Notes: generated by a model from the letters alone, not told the origin. 64,000 bases of DNA from Lichenostomus cassidix (GCA_008360975.2 CM039211.1:73203663-73267662), one strand, 5' to 3'; positions 1 through 11,287 are shown, counted from the stretch's first letter. Program-made: numbers and translations.

Positions 1-681
1 ACTCAACCCAAGGGGAAAACATTTTCTCATGGACACAGCTGCTTCCTTAAACAGACCCTGTGTTGTGAGATAGGGAGATCAGAAACATCCAGCATACTTT
101 CTCTGGCCACTCATTAGCTCAGAGATCCCCTTTTCCCTGCCTCTGCTTGGCTCTAAATCCCCCCCACAGCTTTTTCCAGCCTCTCTCTCAGTGATTTTTT
201 CCTCTGGCTGGTAATTGTTCTCATTGCCCTTGGCTCACAGATGGTCCTTGGAGAGCTCAGTGTTGACGTGGTGCCAGCTCTGCTCCACTCCAGCTGCTAA
301 AGGGCATTAGCAGACCATCCACCACTGTGCAGAGACCTTTCCCTGCTCCATCTGCCCTTCCACACCCACAGAATCACTGCAAAAGGCTTTGCTCACCAGA
401 GCTGCCACAGCTGGGCAATGTCTCAGCCCCATCCCAGCATCCAGGTCACCCCCCAGCCCCTCTGCCCCCTACACTAAGCCTCCCCACGCTTTCTGGATCT
501 CCCTACCCACCCTTCCTCCTTGACAGTCTCTCCTGCCATGCCAGCTGAGTCACTTCCCCTTCTCCAAAGCTCTCCTTCAAGCTTTCCCATCCCCTTTGGC
601 TCAGGAGTGTCTCTGCAGTTTCAATCCCAGCAAACCTTACCTACAGAGGGGATTCCTGTGATCAGGGAGCACAGGAGATTC
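1..681. other. Unique noncoding sequence
   Basis: No repeat or gene was recognised. The sequence is C-rich and pyrimidine-rich around 330-620, which leaves short frames open on the plus strand. These have no start context, domain or splice structure that I would trust. Confidence 0.5.
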
Positions 682-885
682 TGAAATTCTTCATGCTGAG
701 GGTGACAAAACACCAGCACAGGTTGCCCAGAGAAGCTGTGGCTGCCCCTGGACCCCTGAAGTGTCCAGGGCCAGGTTGGACAGGGCTTGGAGCACCCTGG
801 GATAGTGGAAGGTATCCTTGGCCATGGCAGGGGTGGAAAGAGATGAGCTTTAAGATCCCTTCAACACAACCCATTCTGTAATTCC
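682..885 (+). mobile_element. CR1 LINE 3' fragment, sense
   Basis: The block begins near AAATTCTTCATG and runs through the CR1 motifs GTTGCCCAGAGAAGCTGTGG, GGGATAGTGGAAGG and GATGAGCTTTAAGATCCC. It ends in a degraded CR1 tail, CCATTCTGTAATTCC. The order puts the element's 3' end on the right, so it is sense on the plus strand. It is 5'-truncated, as almost all avian CR1 copies are, and carries only 3'UTR-type sequence with no coding capacity. Confidence 0.9.
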
Positions 886-1402
886 AGCCCCTGGGCTCCA
901 CTGGGAAAACTGGGACTGCCACCCAGGCAGGATGGATGTGAGTGGAAGAAAATAAGGGGGAAAAAACACGGCAGAGCAGAGAGGAGGTGAAAGGAGGTCT
1001 TATTTTTCACCAAGCCAAGTTGTTTTTGGAGGCACAGACACTGGGTTCATTCATGAAGCAGCTAAGTGCAGGGTTTTCAACGGAAACAATGAATTAACAA
1101 GGATGAGCAGCAACAGGATAAATGACCTTTTCCCTGCCTCCCAAAGTGTCCTGTTTCTTTCCTAACCAAGCAGCCAACAGCTCATTTAGCTTCAAGGCAT
1201 TCAGCCCCAGAGACCTGGTGCCTCTAGAGAAGCCCAAGGGCTTAGAGAGGAGCTTCCCACAGAGGAACCTCCTTCCCTGTGGCTCCATACCCTTCCCACT
1301 CAAACCCATGGGGGCTGTAGAGGATCCCACATGGCATTTGGGATGTGAAGCATGGGTGTTGCCACGCAGCAAGGTGACAGCCCCACGGCCAAAGCCAAGG
1401 CG
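886..1402. other. Unique noncoding sequence
   Basis: There is no recognised repeat. An A-rich patch lies near 950-970. Short open frames on both strands lack any supporting signal. Confidence 0.45.
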
Positions 1403-1612
1403 TCATGGAATGAAGCTGCATCAGAGAAATTGCAGACTGGAAATCAGGAACAGGCTGTTCCCCCAGAGGGTGGTCAGGCACTGGAACAGCTCCCCAGGGA
1501 TGTGGTCATGGCCCCACGCCTGACAGTTCAAGGAGCATCTAGAAGATGCTCTTACAGTCCAGCAAGGAGTGGGAAGTTGTACTCGGTGGTCCTAATAGGT
1601 TCCTTGCAATTT
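1403..1612 (+). mobile_element. CR1-like LINE 3' fragment of a second subfamily, sense
   Basis: The motif order (TGCAGACTGGAAATCAGGAA, AGAGGGTGGTCAGGCACTGG, then AGTTGTACTCGGTGGTCC) matches the CR1 group whose 3' part reads 'gggtggtcagacactggaacag'. The tail is degraded. It abuts an oppositely oriented element at about 1613. The 216-residue plus-strand frame across 1352-2002 is an accident of these two repeats, not a gene. Confidence 0.75.
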
Positions 1613-1988
1613 AGAATAACAGACTTGTTACGGTTGGAAAAGCCCTCCAAGATCATTGAATACAACCATTCTGCCAGCACTGCCGTGGCCACCACTAACC
1701 ATGTCCTCAGGGGCCACATCCACGTGGCTTTTAAACACCTCCAAGGATGGGGACTCCACCACTGCCCTGTGCCATGGCTGGACAACCCTTTCCATGACAA
1801 AATTTTCCCCAATATCCAACCTAAACCTCCCCTGGCTGCACCATCCTGTCAGGAGTTGTGCAGAGCCAGGTCATCCCTGAGCCTCCTTTTCTCCAGGCTG
1901 AGAAGGGGCTTTTCTCTTTTCCCAGCTCCTTCAGCCACTCCTGCTGCTCCAGACCCTTCCCCAGCTCCATTCCCTTCCGTGGACACAC
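1613..1988 (-). mobile_element. CR1 LINE fragment, antisense
   Basis: Reading left to right this is a reverse-complement CR1: a GTTGGAAAAGCCCTCCAAGA tail box, GCCACCACTAACCATGTCCT, GGGACTCCACCACTGCCCTG, AACCTAAACCTCCCCTGG and GAGCCTCCTTTTCTCCAGGC, ending at a GTGGACAC-type motif. The 3' end is on the left, next to the 3' end of the previous element. No open reverse-transcriptase segment remains. Confidence 0.88.
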
Positions 1989-3195
1989 AAGATATTCCAT
2001 GACACTCATGATCCTATATCAGGGCCCTGAATAGAAACCCAGCAGGACCCAACTGAACCCATCCATGGGAAAAAAATCCCAGTTCACTGAGAACCCAGTA
2101 CCTTTCACCAGTGAGCAATTTCTCTTCAAAGACTGAGAAGGAAAGTGGTTTGACTCACAGTTTCTGCTATCTCAAAATCTATCAGAGGGATACACTACCC
2201 TATGCTAACATAACGGATTAAAGCAGAAGATAAAATGCCGTTCCATTATCTATTTATTAAAAGCACCACTTGAACTGCTTTTATTCAGTGTACATCTCCC
2301 AGTAAAGAGGCACTCCTTGACGGTGTAAATCAGCGAGCAATTGTGTTTTAACAGCCTTTAGAATGGCATTTCCCCACGCTTTTAGACAGAGTATCAGACA
2401 GAAAACCTCTTCCAAAACTCACTTATCGTAACAGGCGAGATCACAGAGCTCTTTACTGCTCCTCTACCACCAAGACAAATAGAAAATGGGCTTCTAAAAC
2501 TCACAAAGCAGAGATCATTCCCATTTCTGCCGCATGAATATCCTTAATGACAGGACAAAATAAATAATTTTGTTAGCAGGGGAGAACTGTGCAGCTCCCA
2601 CTGACAGATGGGAGTCCTGGTAGGCGATGAAATGCAGACTGCAGCTCCCAGCCCAACGATGCCACCTCTGTGGTAGCTGTGGGTTCTGTAGGAATCAGCT
2701 CTTAGAGAGCCAGAAGGGGTGAAGCCACTTTGAATCTAGCAATTCTCTGAGCAAAAGGGGAAGAAATTATGCCAAACTTTAAGTAAAAGATTTCAGGTGT
2801 GAATATAGCAATACATGTGAACTGCACAACAAAAGGGAGGTTGCTGGATTCTCTCTGCTTCACCAGAATAAATTAGGCTTTTGCTTGATTGAGGATATTT
2901 TTCCATGCCAAGAAATATTCCCCCTTACTTTTTGCTAGGCTCTGCTGCTTTGGTATTCTAATTTTATTTACAAAGTGTTTCAATAAAGAAACCTGGAGCA
3001 AGAGTATTCATGAGCTGGTTAGATTTCAGATGAAATGCTGGTGGAAGACAAGCACAGCAAGATTCACCCTGAGATGTGGAAGTGAACAGAGTCTCCACTA
3101 TGGACATGAGCAAATGTCAGATCTGATCAGGAGAGGAGGGAAAGGGATGGAGCCACATGCATGGGGAAGGATACCCATGGTCTGGAAATTACATG
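1989..3195. other. Unique block with a conserved-looking core at about 2205-2580
   Basis: The interval is repeat-free. From roughly 2205 to 2580 the composition is AT-rich and mixed, with scattered CpGs (AACGGATT, GCCGTTCC, TTGACGGTG, CAGCGAGC, TATCGTAAC, GCCGCATG) and TAAT-type words. That texture is typical of vertebrate conserved noncoding elements. No frame, splice pair or promoter motif stands out, so an enhancer role is only a suggestion. Confidence 0.3.
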
Positions 3196-3355
3196 AGTGG
3201 ATAGGTAGATGGATGGAGGATGGAGGGTGGATGGATGGATGGATGGATGGATGGATGGATGGATGGATGGAAGATGGATGGATGGAGGATGGATAGATCG
3301 ATGGATAGATGGATGGATGCATGGATGGATGGATGGATGGATGGACAGATGGATT
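3196..3355. repeat. ATGG/CCAT tetranucleotide microsatellite
   Basis: About 160 bases are dominated by GGAT units, with a pure run near 3229-3270 and interrupted units (GGAGGATGG, GATAGATCG, GGACAGATGG) on both sides. The repeat keeps frames open on both strands. The plus-strand frame reads repeats of Met-Asp-Gly-Trp and the minus-strand frame reads repeats of Ile-His-Pro-Ser, and neither is a real protein. Confidence 0.97.
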
Positions 3356-5320
3356 CTGACCACACTTCTGACCACTGAGGTCAGAAGGACCTCAGCACTG
3401 TGGCAGACTCAATGCTGAGGTTGCTGTCACTGCTCCTTCCTTTCTGCTGGCCACCTGCAGTTTATCTCCTGCTGCAGATGAACTGGGGCCCTGCCTTGCT
3501 GGGGACAGCCAGGGCCCAGCTGTGTCACCTGTAAGGCCACCCTCTCTGGCTGGCTGCTCACCCAGCCTGATACACCCCAAACTTCTGGCTGCTCTTACAC
3601 AAGCTAAATTCTGACAGGGCTGACAAACCTGAAAGATCATTTCTAACCACAATCACTTCAAATTCAGCCTGTGACCTCCTTGGCAAGATCTCCCTTCAGC
3701 ACAGCAGCCCCAAACAGGAGCTGACAGTGCTCTGCAACCTTTTGAACCAGCACGCAGGTCCCCTGGGTACTGAGGGGAGGGTTTCTCTCAACTGCATGCA
3801 AGCTCCCTGGCTCTGACAGCCCTGCTCTTGGGCTGCCTGGGAGGGGACCAGCATCCCATTCCCTCCGTTCCATGGTGTGAAAGGTCACTGGGGAAGGTGC
3901 ACTTGTCACCAGGAATAAACCACGACACAGAAGTTGTGTCACGTCTTCTCTCTGGGAGGACAGAGCCAGCTGAAGTCAGAGAAAATCTCTCCTGACGCCG
4001 GTGGGGTTTGGATCTGTCCTGCAGCAGCGAGCAGGAATGCCAAGCAGCAAGGAGCAAAACCTCTCCTAAATGACATGGGTTATCACCTGGCATGGAGGGA
4101 GCCCCAGGGGACACCCAGGGCAGGTATCCCTTCACACTGAGGTGCCAACCAGTGCAGCCTGACTATCTCCTTATCATGTCACCCCATTACCATAAAGCTT
4201 GGACAATGCCAGCGTCCCATTCAGGCTAAATAAATCCCTTCCCTTTGCCTCCCCTGACAGCACATCTTACCCAGAGCTATTCTGAGACAAGAGCCACCAG
4301 CAGACCAGAGAGGATTGTGTTTGAGGGTCCAGCTCAGGAGAGCATGGCTGATCCCCAGTACTCCTGAAATATTCAAGTTTCCCAGATGTACCTCATAGTT
4401 TTCCACATTTTACTACCTTTATCTATCAGAATGATGTTAGAGAAGCTTTTATTTCTCTCTGCAACTGGTAGAAATAAGAAACAAAAATACAGCAAGAGTG
4501 ACCCACACAGAAGAGAAGCAACCCTCATCTGATCTGCTGGGAAGAAGATACCAGGGCCAGCCAGCAGCAATGCCTTACCTGGTTTACCTGGCTCAGCAAT
4601 GTCCCAGGAAACCAAGGATGAACCACAGACCCCCTGAATGAGATGTTCTGCAGGGGAAAAGATGATGTCCTGCTATGCTCTGGTTGAAGCCCAGGAGAAA
4701 GCAGCACAGCCCAGGGGAGTGATCAGCAAGGCCAACCCTTCAGCTCTCAGGGCTGGCAGGCAGAAGCTGACACAGGCAGGGGTGTCACCACACTAAAGAG
4801 CTCACACACGTTGAGCCCACGTCTGGCCCCTCTGCTCCTCCCTGAAATGTGGGTCAAGCCACAAGGTGACAGCTAGTGCTAAGGGAGCCAGCTCTGCCCA
4901 CCAAGGTGCTGCCAGCACTGTATCAAAAACTAAAGCCAAGCAATAAAAATTAAAAGAGAAGTAATATGGATCATAAAACCCAAGCATAAGACTAAAAAGT
5001 CCCCAGACACTGATGTGTCGTTAAGATAAGGCATGAAACTCCCCTTGCAGCACTGCCAGGTTTCCTTTCCATGAGATATTATCCTGGTTTCTGATTATTG
5101 TTTTATCAAAAATGGGTCAGGCTTTTGTCACCTGGCTCCCCAGTGTTAAGGAAAAAAGGGGGTGGAAAGGCTTGGGACTTGTGTGTCACCCCTCTACATC
5201 ATTTCTTGTGTCTCATCTACCCACTGGGCTTTGTGGCTGAGACCCTCAGTGCCTCGAACCAACAATTCCACACATCCTGTTCAGGAAGGATGCTGTGGAG
5301 AAATGCTAAAAAGACCCATA
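3356..5320. other. Unique noncoding sequence
   Basis: No interspersed repeat was recognised. A minus-strand candidate exon at 4579-4647 is listed separately. The remaining open frames are short and unsupported. Confidence 0.4.
4579..4647 (-). other. Candidate exon, low confidence
   Basis: On the minus strand a good acceptor (pyrimidine run TCTTTTCCCCTGCAG) precedes a 69-base segment that ends ACCAG before a GTAAGG donor. The length is exactly 23 codons. The first frame is open and reads NISFRGSVVHPWFPG onward; the third frame is also open, so coding is not established. It resembles no protein I recognise. Chance pairs of splice-like sites are common in 64 kb, and a noncoding exon or no exon at all are both possible. 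Confidence 0.18.
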
Positions 5321-5476
5321 GGAACTAGGAATGTTTTGGGTTGGAAAGGAACTACTAAAGGCCATTTAATCCAGTCCCTTTTCCATGGGCAGGGTCACCT
5401 TCCACTAGACCAGGGTGCTCCAAGTCCCATCCAACCTGGCCAGGAATGGGACATCCACCACCTCTCTGATAACTGA
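5321..5476 (-). mobile_element. CR1 LINE 3' fragment, antisense
   Basis: Left to right it reads GTTTTGGGTTGGAAAGGAAC, CCATGGGCAGGGTCACCTTC, CCATCCAACCTGGCCAGGAA and GGGACATCCACCACCTCTCT, which is the reverse complement of a CR1 3' end. It is truncated after about 155 bases. Divergence within the boxes suggests an older copy. Confidence 0.9.
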
Positions 5477-6341
5477 AAACTAAAATAACTGGGCCCAGCC
5501 TAAGGGGGCTGCTGGGTTGAGCTCTGATAAGAGAAAACATCATTTTGTTAAAAGTTCTCCATCCCCCAACCTTGCAGTGACTGTTAACTCACAGGCATCT
5601 TCCCCCATCCCATTGTTTTCCCACTACAGAAGGTTCCACTGAAACAGCAGCCCGAGCACTGAGAGTTTTATATGGGTAGGAGTCCAGATTTAACTCTTTT
5701 GGACACAAAGCTAAGGTTTTAATAATCCCTGGTCACTGGGAAAAAAAAAAAAAAAGAAGTGGGAGATGATTCACTGCCCTCACCAGCACTGCCCAGCATC
5801 TCCATCCCCCATGGATGCAGCCCTGCTGGCCCATTAACATCCCTTTCTTCTTGCATATGTTGCCTGAGCACTCCTGCCTGCCCTCCTGCCCTCAATTAAA
5901 CCTGGCCTGGGGGAGAAGCAGGTAAGAAAGCACACGAATTTAACTGATCTCCACAAATGGTAAAAATGGAGCTCAATGAGACAAACACAGGCAGAGGGGA
6001 TGGGCAAGGGCAGGGCAAGCAGGACAGCAGAGCCCCTCTTGCCCAAACATCCTTGTGGATGCCCAGCTGAGCTCATCTCCCAACACTTCATGGGATTTGA
6101 AGAAAGTCTGCATGCCACAAGGTTTGATTGTCTGCTCTGAAGCAGGTTATCCTTGCAAGCAAAACCTCCCCTCTGCTGAATCCCATGCTCCCAGAGCCAT
6201 TAGGTCACTCCCACCAAGCCCAACGGGGTGGATGTCCCACCAGCCACTCTCATCTCATGACACAAGGCAGAGGTTGAGCCCACAAGCCCTGCAGCTCCCA
6301 AATCCCATGGGAGCCTGGGAGAGCACTGCATTAGGAGCCAC
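5477..6341. other. Unique noncoding sequence with a poly(A) run
   Basis: A 15-base A run sits at about 5741-5755. The rest shows no repeat family, splice pair or credible reading frame. Confidence 0.4.
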
Positions 6342-6495
6342 TGCATCGCAGAGGCAGAGATGGCCAGGAGCACCTGGAAATGCCAGATGGGACTTGGAGC
6401 AACCTGGTCTAGCAGAAGGTGTCCCTGCCCGTGATAGGCGGTTTAGAACTAGATGAGCTTTAAGGTCCTTTCCAACCCAAACCATTCTGTGACTC
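6342..6495 (+). mobile_element. CR1 LINE 3' fragment, sense
   Basis: The motifs ACTTGGAGCAACCTGGTCTA, AGAAGGTGTCCCTGCCCGTG, CTAGATGAGCTTTAAGGTCC and CCAACCCAAACCATTCTGTG appear in sense order. The upstream part, from about 6342, is too diverged for the left edge to be exact. Confidence 0.88.
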
Positions 6496-8751
6496 CCTGA
6501 TAAATGTCTCAGCCTCCAAACAGCACCTCCAGCATCCATGGGGATGCCAGAAACACAACTGGCACCTTCAGCAGGGTGCCAAGCTCCCAGCTCCTGCTGC
6601 AAGGAGCCACAGGTCACAAAGAGAGCAGCCCCAGCTTTACACAAAGGTGGTATTGCTGGAACAAAAGCAAAGGCCACAGAAATAGGTTGATTTTTTTTTC
6701 CTAAGATATGACTAAACTCCACAAGCAGGTAGTGCCTGGGCATCCTGCAAGCATCCTGCAAGCAGTGCTTTCAACATGAAGGAACAAAAGGCTGCTGTGG
6801 GGAGGGGAATGGTGGGAAACCTTACAAGCTCCCGAGATTCATTTGAGACCTGGTGTTTGCAGCACAGGCTGTATTTCATCTTTTCATAAGTAACTCTTAC
6901 CGGGAAACATTACAAAAAAGGGGGCATTTCAAGGCAGAAAAGTTGGTCGCCAAACGTCATTTTATTTTATTTTTTTTAAACCTTTTGTTAGCAACTCTTC
7001 TGGGGAGCAAATCCAGCAGAGGCAATACAGTGCAGCGTGCACTCCTAAATTAGTTTCCAGGCACTTGGGATGCTTTATTATTCATTTCCTCCAAATATTA
7101 GGTAATGCCTTTCACCCCTTTCAAAGTCTATACGAGGGGTCTTTGATGCATTGTGGGACTTGAAAGTTTCAGGTCTGAAGAAGCATTTCTTTTAAGTCCT
7201 CCCTTTTATCAAGCATATTCTGTTCTGTTCACTATAATGCACACAATGGCATGAGAGTCTTGACCTGCTTCATGTCTGATGAGTTGAAATCTCAGATGCA
7301 TAGGATAAAACAGCCATTCCTAGCAATACAGCTTAAACACTTAGGGCTCTATTCAGGCAAATATTACCCAGGGGTCTGCCACGCCACTGAAAAGCTGCAG
7401 AAATTGGCTCCGTAGACGGCTGACCAATTCAGCAGTGAGAAATGACCCCGCCACATTAACTCCCCTTTTCATTTCACCCTGGGCGAGCCAGGGTCTGGAG
7501 GTAACTGCAGCAGAAGGCGAGAGCCGGCTGAAGCCAGATTCATTTTCTTTATATAAAGTATTTTTGTGTGCATGTGTGACCATGAATGTCATTATGCGGA
7601 TCTGCAAAAGAAGGAAAGTAATGACATTAGGGCACAGGCGCAGGAATCAGGGAGGTTTTTGTCTTACGGTGACACCGGAGTGCTGTCACGTCTTCTGGAC
7701 AAGCAGAATTCGTAGGCTTTAAAACACTGCAAATGTCTCAGAAAACCAGGTCTCTGCCTCTGCTGAAGGTATGTGGACTTTGGTGGGTCACTTTACACCA
7801 TCCAGGATTGGTCTCCTCCCTGTGTTAATCAGAATTAATACCTCTTGTTCCGTATAATCTACCCTGTTCTGTAATAATTTACCCTGTTTACAGCGGGTTT
7901 TTTTCCACCCTGTTTTTCCTCTGAACACTGCAAGCTCACTAGCTTAAAGACAGCTCCTGTCCAACAATATACTGGACCCATGGCAAGGATGCAAAGTGAA
8001 AGTTACTACTGCAAAAGCAAACACATTTCACTACAAAATACCATGGTTTTGTCCTTTAGACAATCACACTGACATGTTTTTACGGAAGTGCCAGGTGGCT
8101 ATTTTAGGATATTAAATTCCTCTTACCAATCTCCTCCTGACAGGTTAGAACTAGGAAAGATTTTTTAAAGGGCAATCCTGAAATGCGGGGGTATAATTTA
8201 ATGGACAGACTGGAGAACTCCTAAATGGGCTGAAGCTGCTGGAATTTGCCTTGCATGTTCTATACCCTAGGAGCAAAAGACACCTCTAGAACAAGTCAGG
8301 AAACCACTCCTCAAACTATATGGGAAGATGTTTATAAAAGAGACAGGTCTAATTCCATCCTGTCAGCCTGAGAGACCAGCCTCAATAACCCCAGCATTTC
8401 ACTGGGAAGACTATTTCTTAAGCTACATAAAAAGGGAGAAGTTCATTTTGCATGAATAAAACCCAGCTATGTCTTTCCTGATAGTGGTGAAACATCCAGC
8501 AGCACCTCCAAAGCCTGTAAAAATGGGAATATATGCATCTGCAACCCCTGGCCCTGGTGTGTATGATTTTAGGATTAGCTCTAAAAGCTAATCAGATCCA
8601 CAAGGATACAATCTCCCAGCGCATCCACCTCCTCCAGGATGCTGCAGACCCAGGGAGGTGAGCACTAGCCTGATTTTTGAAGGAAGCTGAGCATCTCTCC
8701 CATAGTTGGCATGGCAGTAGCAGCAACAGGTACCAAAGATGATATGACATA
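6496..8751. other. Long repeat-free block, conserved-looking at about 6840-7740
   Basis: Over 2 kb lack any CR1 copy, unusual for this window. From about 6840 to 7740 the sequence has mixed AT-rich composition and many isolated CpGs (TTACCGGG, GGTCGCCAAACGTC, TACGAGGGG, CTCCGTAGACGG, CCCCGCC, GGGCGAGC, ATGCGGATC, TTACGGTGACACCGG). It has paired homeodomain-like and TATAAA-like words, and no long frame. This looks like conserved noncoding DNA, judged by texture alone. Confidence 0.35.
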
Positions 8752-8860
8752 AAGACTGGGCAGGTCTTTGAACAACCTGGGCTAGTTGAAGATGCCCCTC
8801 ATTGCAGGGGGTGTGGACTAGATGTCTTTTAAAGGTCCCCTCCAACCCAACCCAAACTAT
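8752..8860 (+). mobile_element. CR1 LINE 3' fragment, sense, feeding into a microsatellite
   Basis: GAACAACCTGGGCTAGTTGA, AGATGCCCCTCATTGCAGGG and AAAGGTCCCCTCCAACCCAA are CR1 3' boxes in sense order. The element runs without a break into ATTCTATTATTCTATTC, so its natural TTCTA-type tail is the seed of the pentanucleotide array that follows. Confidence 0.88.
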
Positions 8861-8957
8861 TCTATTATTCTATTCTATTCTATTCTATTCTATTCTATTC
8901 TGTTCTATTCTATTCTATTCTGTTCTGTTCTGTTCTATTCTATTCTATTCTATTCTC
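8861..8957 (+). repeat. TTCTA pentanucleotide microsatellite grown from a CR1 tail
   Basis: Roughly eighteen 5-base units of TATTC are present, with several TGTTC variants grouped in the middle (near 8901 and 8921-8935). The array sits exactly where the short tail repeat of the CR1 copy at 8752-8860 should be, so it is most simply an expansion of that tail. The grouped variants suggest replication slippage spread a single substitution. Confidence 0.95.
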
Positions 8958-10436
8958 AACTCTCACATTGCCCACCTGGCTAGGAGGCTTTTTAGGAGCC
9001 CCCTTAAGCATCCTGATTAAAATGCCATCAGGACACACATGGCTTGTGCCCTGCATGTGAGTGGTGCAGTGCTGCTCTGCCAGAGGGCAGCTGACAAGTC
9101 ATCACTGTGCGTCCTACAAATCCTCTGAGGAAGGAGGAAACTCCAACAATTCGATGACTTATCAGTTTGCAGGTGGAAATTCTTTCAGTTGAGACAACAA
9201 TTCTATTCCTTTCGAGGTAAATGAAGAGTTTTTGCTTGGGGATCCTGTCAGGAGTGGAGGCAGCACAAGGACGGGACCCAGCGCTCACCAGTCAGCACAA
9301 AGATGCAGTGGGAGTGTCTGCACAAATTTTTAAGGAGCCTGGAACAGCTCCTCTGAGAAAGGGAGACAAGAAAAGAAGCAAAACTGCAGGAGAAATGAAA
9401 TCTATTTGTAAACCCCAGGCAGAGCTGACACAAGGCAGCTGGCACAGGAGTGCAGAGATGATAATGGAGCCTGACGGATAGTTCACAGGATTATTAGCGA
9501 CCCTCCAACTCAAATATGCTGAGGAACCAATTATTTAATGCTAAAGACAGCGCAAACGGGTGTTTAATAAGCTGGATCACTTCAGGAGTGCTGGAGCTCA
9601 AGGGGCCAAACCCCCACTGGTGTAAGTCAGGAAAGCTAGCAAGGTGAAATACCTGGTGCTTCAGATACATACTGGCACTCCACTCATCACCATCTCTGCC
9701 TGGGGACTGGGGGGCATGGAGGGGAAACACAGCTGGAATTTGGGAGCAGATGGGCTGCAAGAGGTCCCTGAGGTGGGGAAGCATGTTCAGCACCCCAGAC
9801 TGGAGATGGCATTCAGCTCTCCAGACAGTAGCCTTTCTGGCTGCCCTGTTTACAGGAGAAGGGATTGCTGCTCCCAGGAAGACAGTCTGGGTTTATTTTC
9901 TAGCTGATTGCAAAGAGGCAGCAGGGAAGCAGTAGGAGGTGTGGGAGCTAGAGAGTTTTGTCTCTGCTCCAGGCACTGATTAGAACCTGTTTTGGAGTCA
10001 GGGATGATTCCTGTGAACAAAGAAACCCTTACCAGGCTCTTCTGCTGGCAGGGGTGTTGAAGGACAGCAGGGTATCAGCACCCTCCCTGGCTGCCCTGTC
10101 AGGAGGTCACCCTGCAGACACACCACCCCCTCACCTGGGCTGCTTCAGCAGCCAGAGGAGAGGAACTGGCTTCTGCCCATCCTTGAGAGCTGCCCAAACT
10201 AGATCAGATGTAACGTGGGATAAAAACATCTCCACTAACTATAGATGGTCCCCATGAGTTTAAATGTCTGAAGATTGCTTCCTGAAACCACATTGTGTCA
10301 GCTTCTCCCTTCATCTGCACTCAAACTGCACTATAGGAGCTGAGGTGTGTCTTAAATTAAAATGCATCTCCCCATGACCCAACTGCCACCAGCACTGCTT
10401 CTGTAGTCCAGGCTACAGCAGAGATGTAAGAACAGA
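8958..10436. other. Unique noncoding sequence
   Basis: No repeat family was recognised. Short open frames between 9221 and 9907 overlap on both strands and share no domain or splice support, so I treat them as chance. Confidence 0.4.
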
Positions 10437-10662
10437 TGCAAGAAAGAAATTCTTTATGATGAGGATGGTGAGGCCCTGGCATAGACTGCCCAGAGCAGCT
10501 GTGGCTGCTTCATTCCTGGAAGTGTCCAAGGCCAGGCTGGATGGGGCTTGGAGCAACCTGGGATGGTGGAAGGTGTCCCTGCCCATGGCAGGGGGTGGAA
10601 CTGGATGAGCTTTAAAAGTCCCTCCCAACCCAAACCACAGTTGGGACTACAATTCTGTGATA
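10437..10662 (+). mobile_element. CR1 LINE 3' fragment, sense
   Basis: It starts at AAGAAATTCTTTATGATGAG and continues GGTGAGGCCCTGGCATAGAC, AGAGCAGCTGTGGCTGC, CCAAGGCCAGGCTGGATGGG, GGTGTCCCTGCCCATGGCAG, then a tail broken by a short insertion before AATTCTGTGATAC. Sense orientation, 5'-truncated, 3'UTR only. Confidence 0.93.
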
Positions 10663-11270
10663 CCTCAGCACGGAGATGCTCCTCAGCATCCATCACAGAT
10701 GCACAGAGGAAAGTTGTGGGAATTTGGTCCCTGAGGGATGGGAACCTGCAGAGATTTACAGCATGGCTCTGCTGAGGGTTTGGCCAGTGCAGACTGGGAA
10801 GTTGCTCATGAGAAGATGGTGAAGAAAACATCAGCCTCCTGCCTTACACAATGCAAAACATCTCTGTTCAAAAACATCAGCTCAGTGTCTGGCTCTGGCA
10901 TATCTGAACCAGCTCAGATGACAAAAAAAGGATTCTCCTTTCTTCCTGTACAAGATCTCTAGGCAAACATCCAAGTCTCAGCCTCCTGCATGACAGCTGC
11001 AGAAAACAGGTCTGGAGAGGACCTTGAAATGCCACCCAGATCGCAGCCCCATGACTGAGTCTGGACGGGGCCAAGCACAACAACAGCCAAAAGCACTCCA
11101 AACATTAACAAATATTGTTGCTCGATGCACTCCTGTGCAGCTGCCAGCGTATCTGCCGCCTGCTCCTTCCAGCACTCAGCACTGAGAACACGCATATTGA
11201 TGAGAGCATCTTCCACAGGTTTACAGGAAGAGCAATTAGAGGTTCAGTCGTTGATGAGAGCAGAGAATCA

Positions 11271-11287
11271 TGGTGGTGGTGGTGGTA
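11271..11287. repeat. Short TGG trinucleotide repeat
   Basis: Between five and six TGG units are present in a row. It is too short to say more. Confidence 0.9.

Noticed and set aside
1352..2002. 216-residue plus-strand open frame
   Set aside because: It crosses a sense CR1 fragment and an abutting antisense CR1 fragment, so it is repeat sequence with no coherent protein.
3098..3418. Open frames on both strands with Met-Asp-Gly-Trp or Ile-His-Pro-Ser repeats
   Set aside because: These are translations of the ATGG microsatellite.
6255..6761. 168-residue minus-strand open frame
   Set aside because: Part of it is the complement of the CR1 copy at 6342-6495, and the rest shows no domain.
8104..8170. 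Minus-strand 24-base micro-exon between TTTCCTAG and GTAAGAGG
   Set aside because: It is too short to judge, and no frame fits both neighbouring candidate exons without a stop.
9075..9095. CTCF-like word CCAGAGGGCAG
   Set aside because: It lacks two positions of the core motif, and a chance match is likely.
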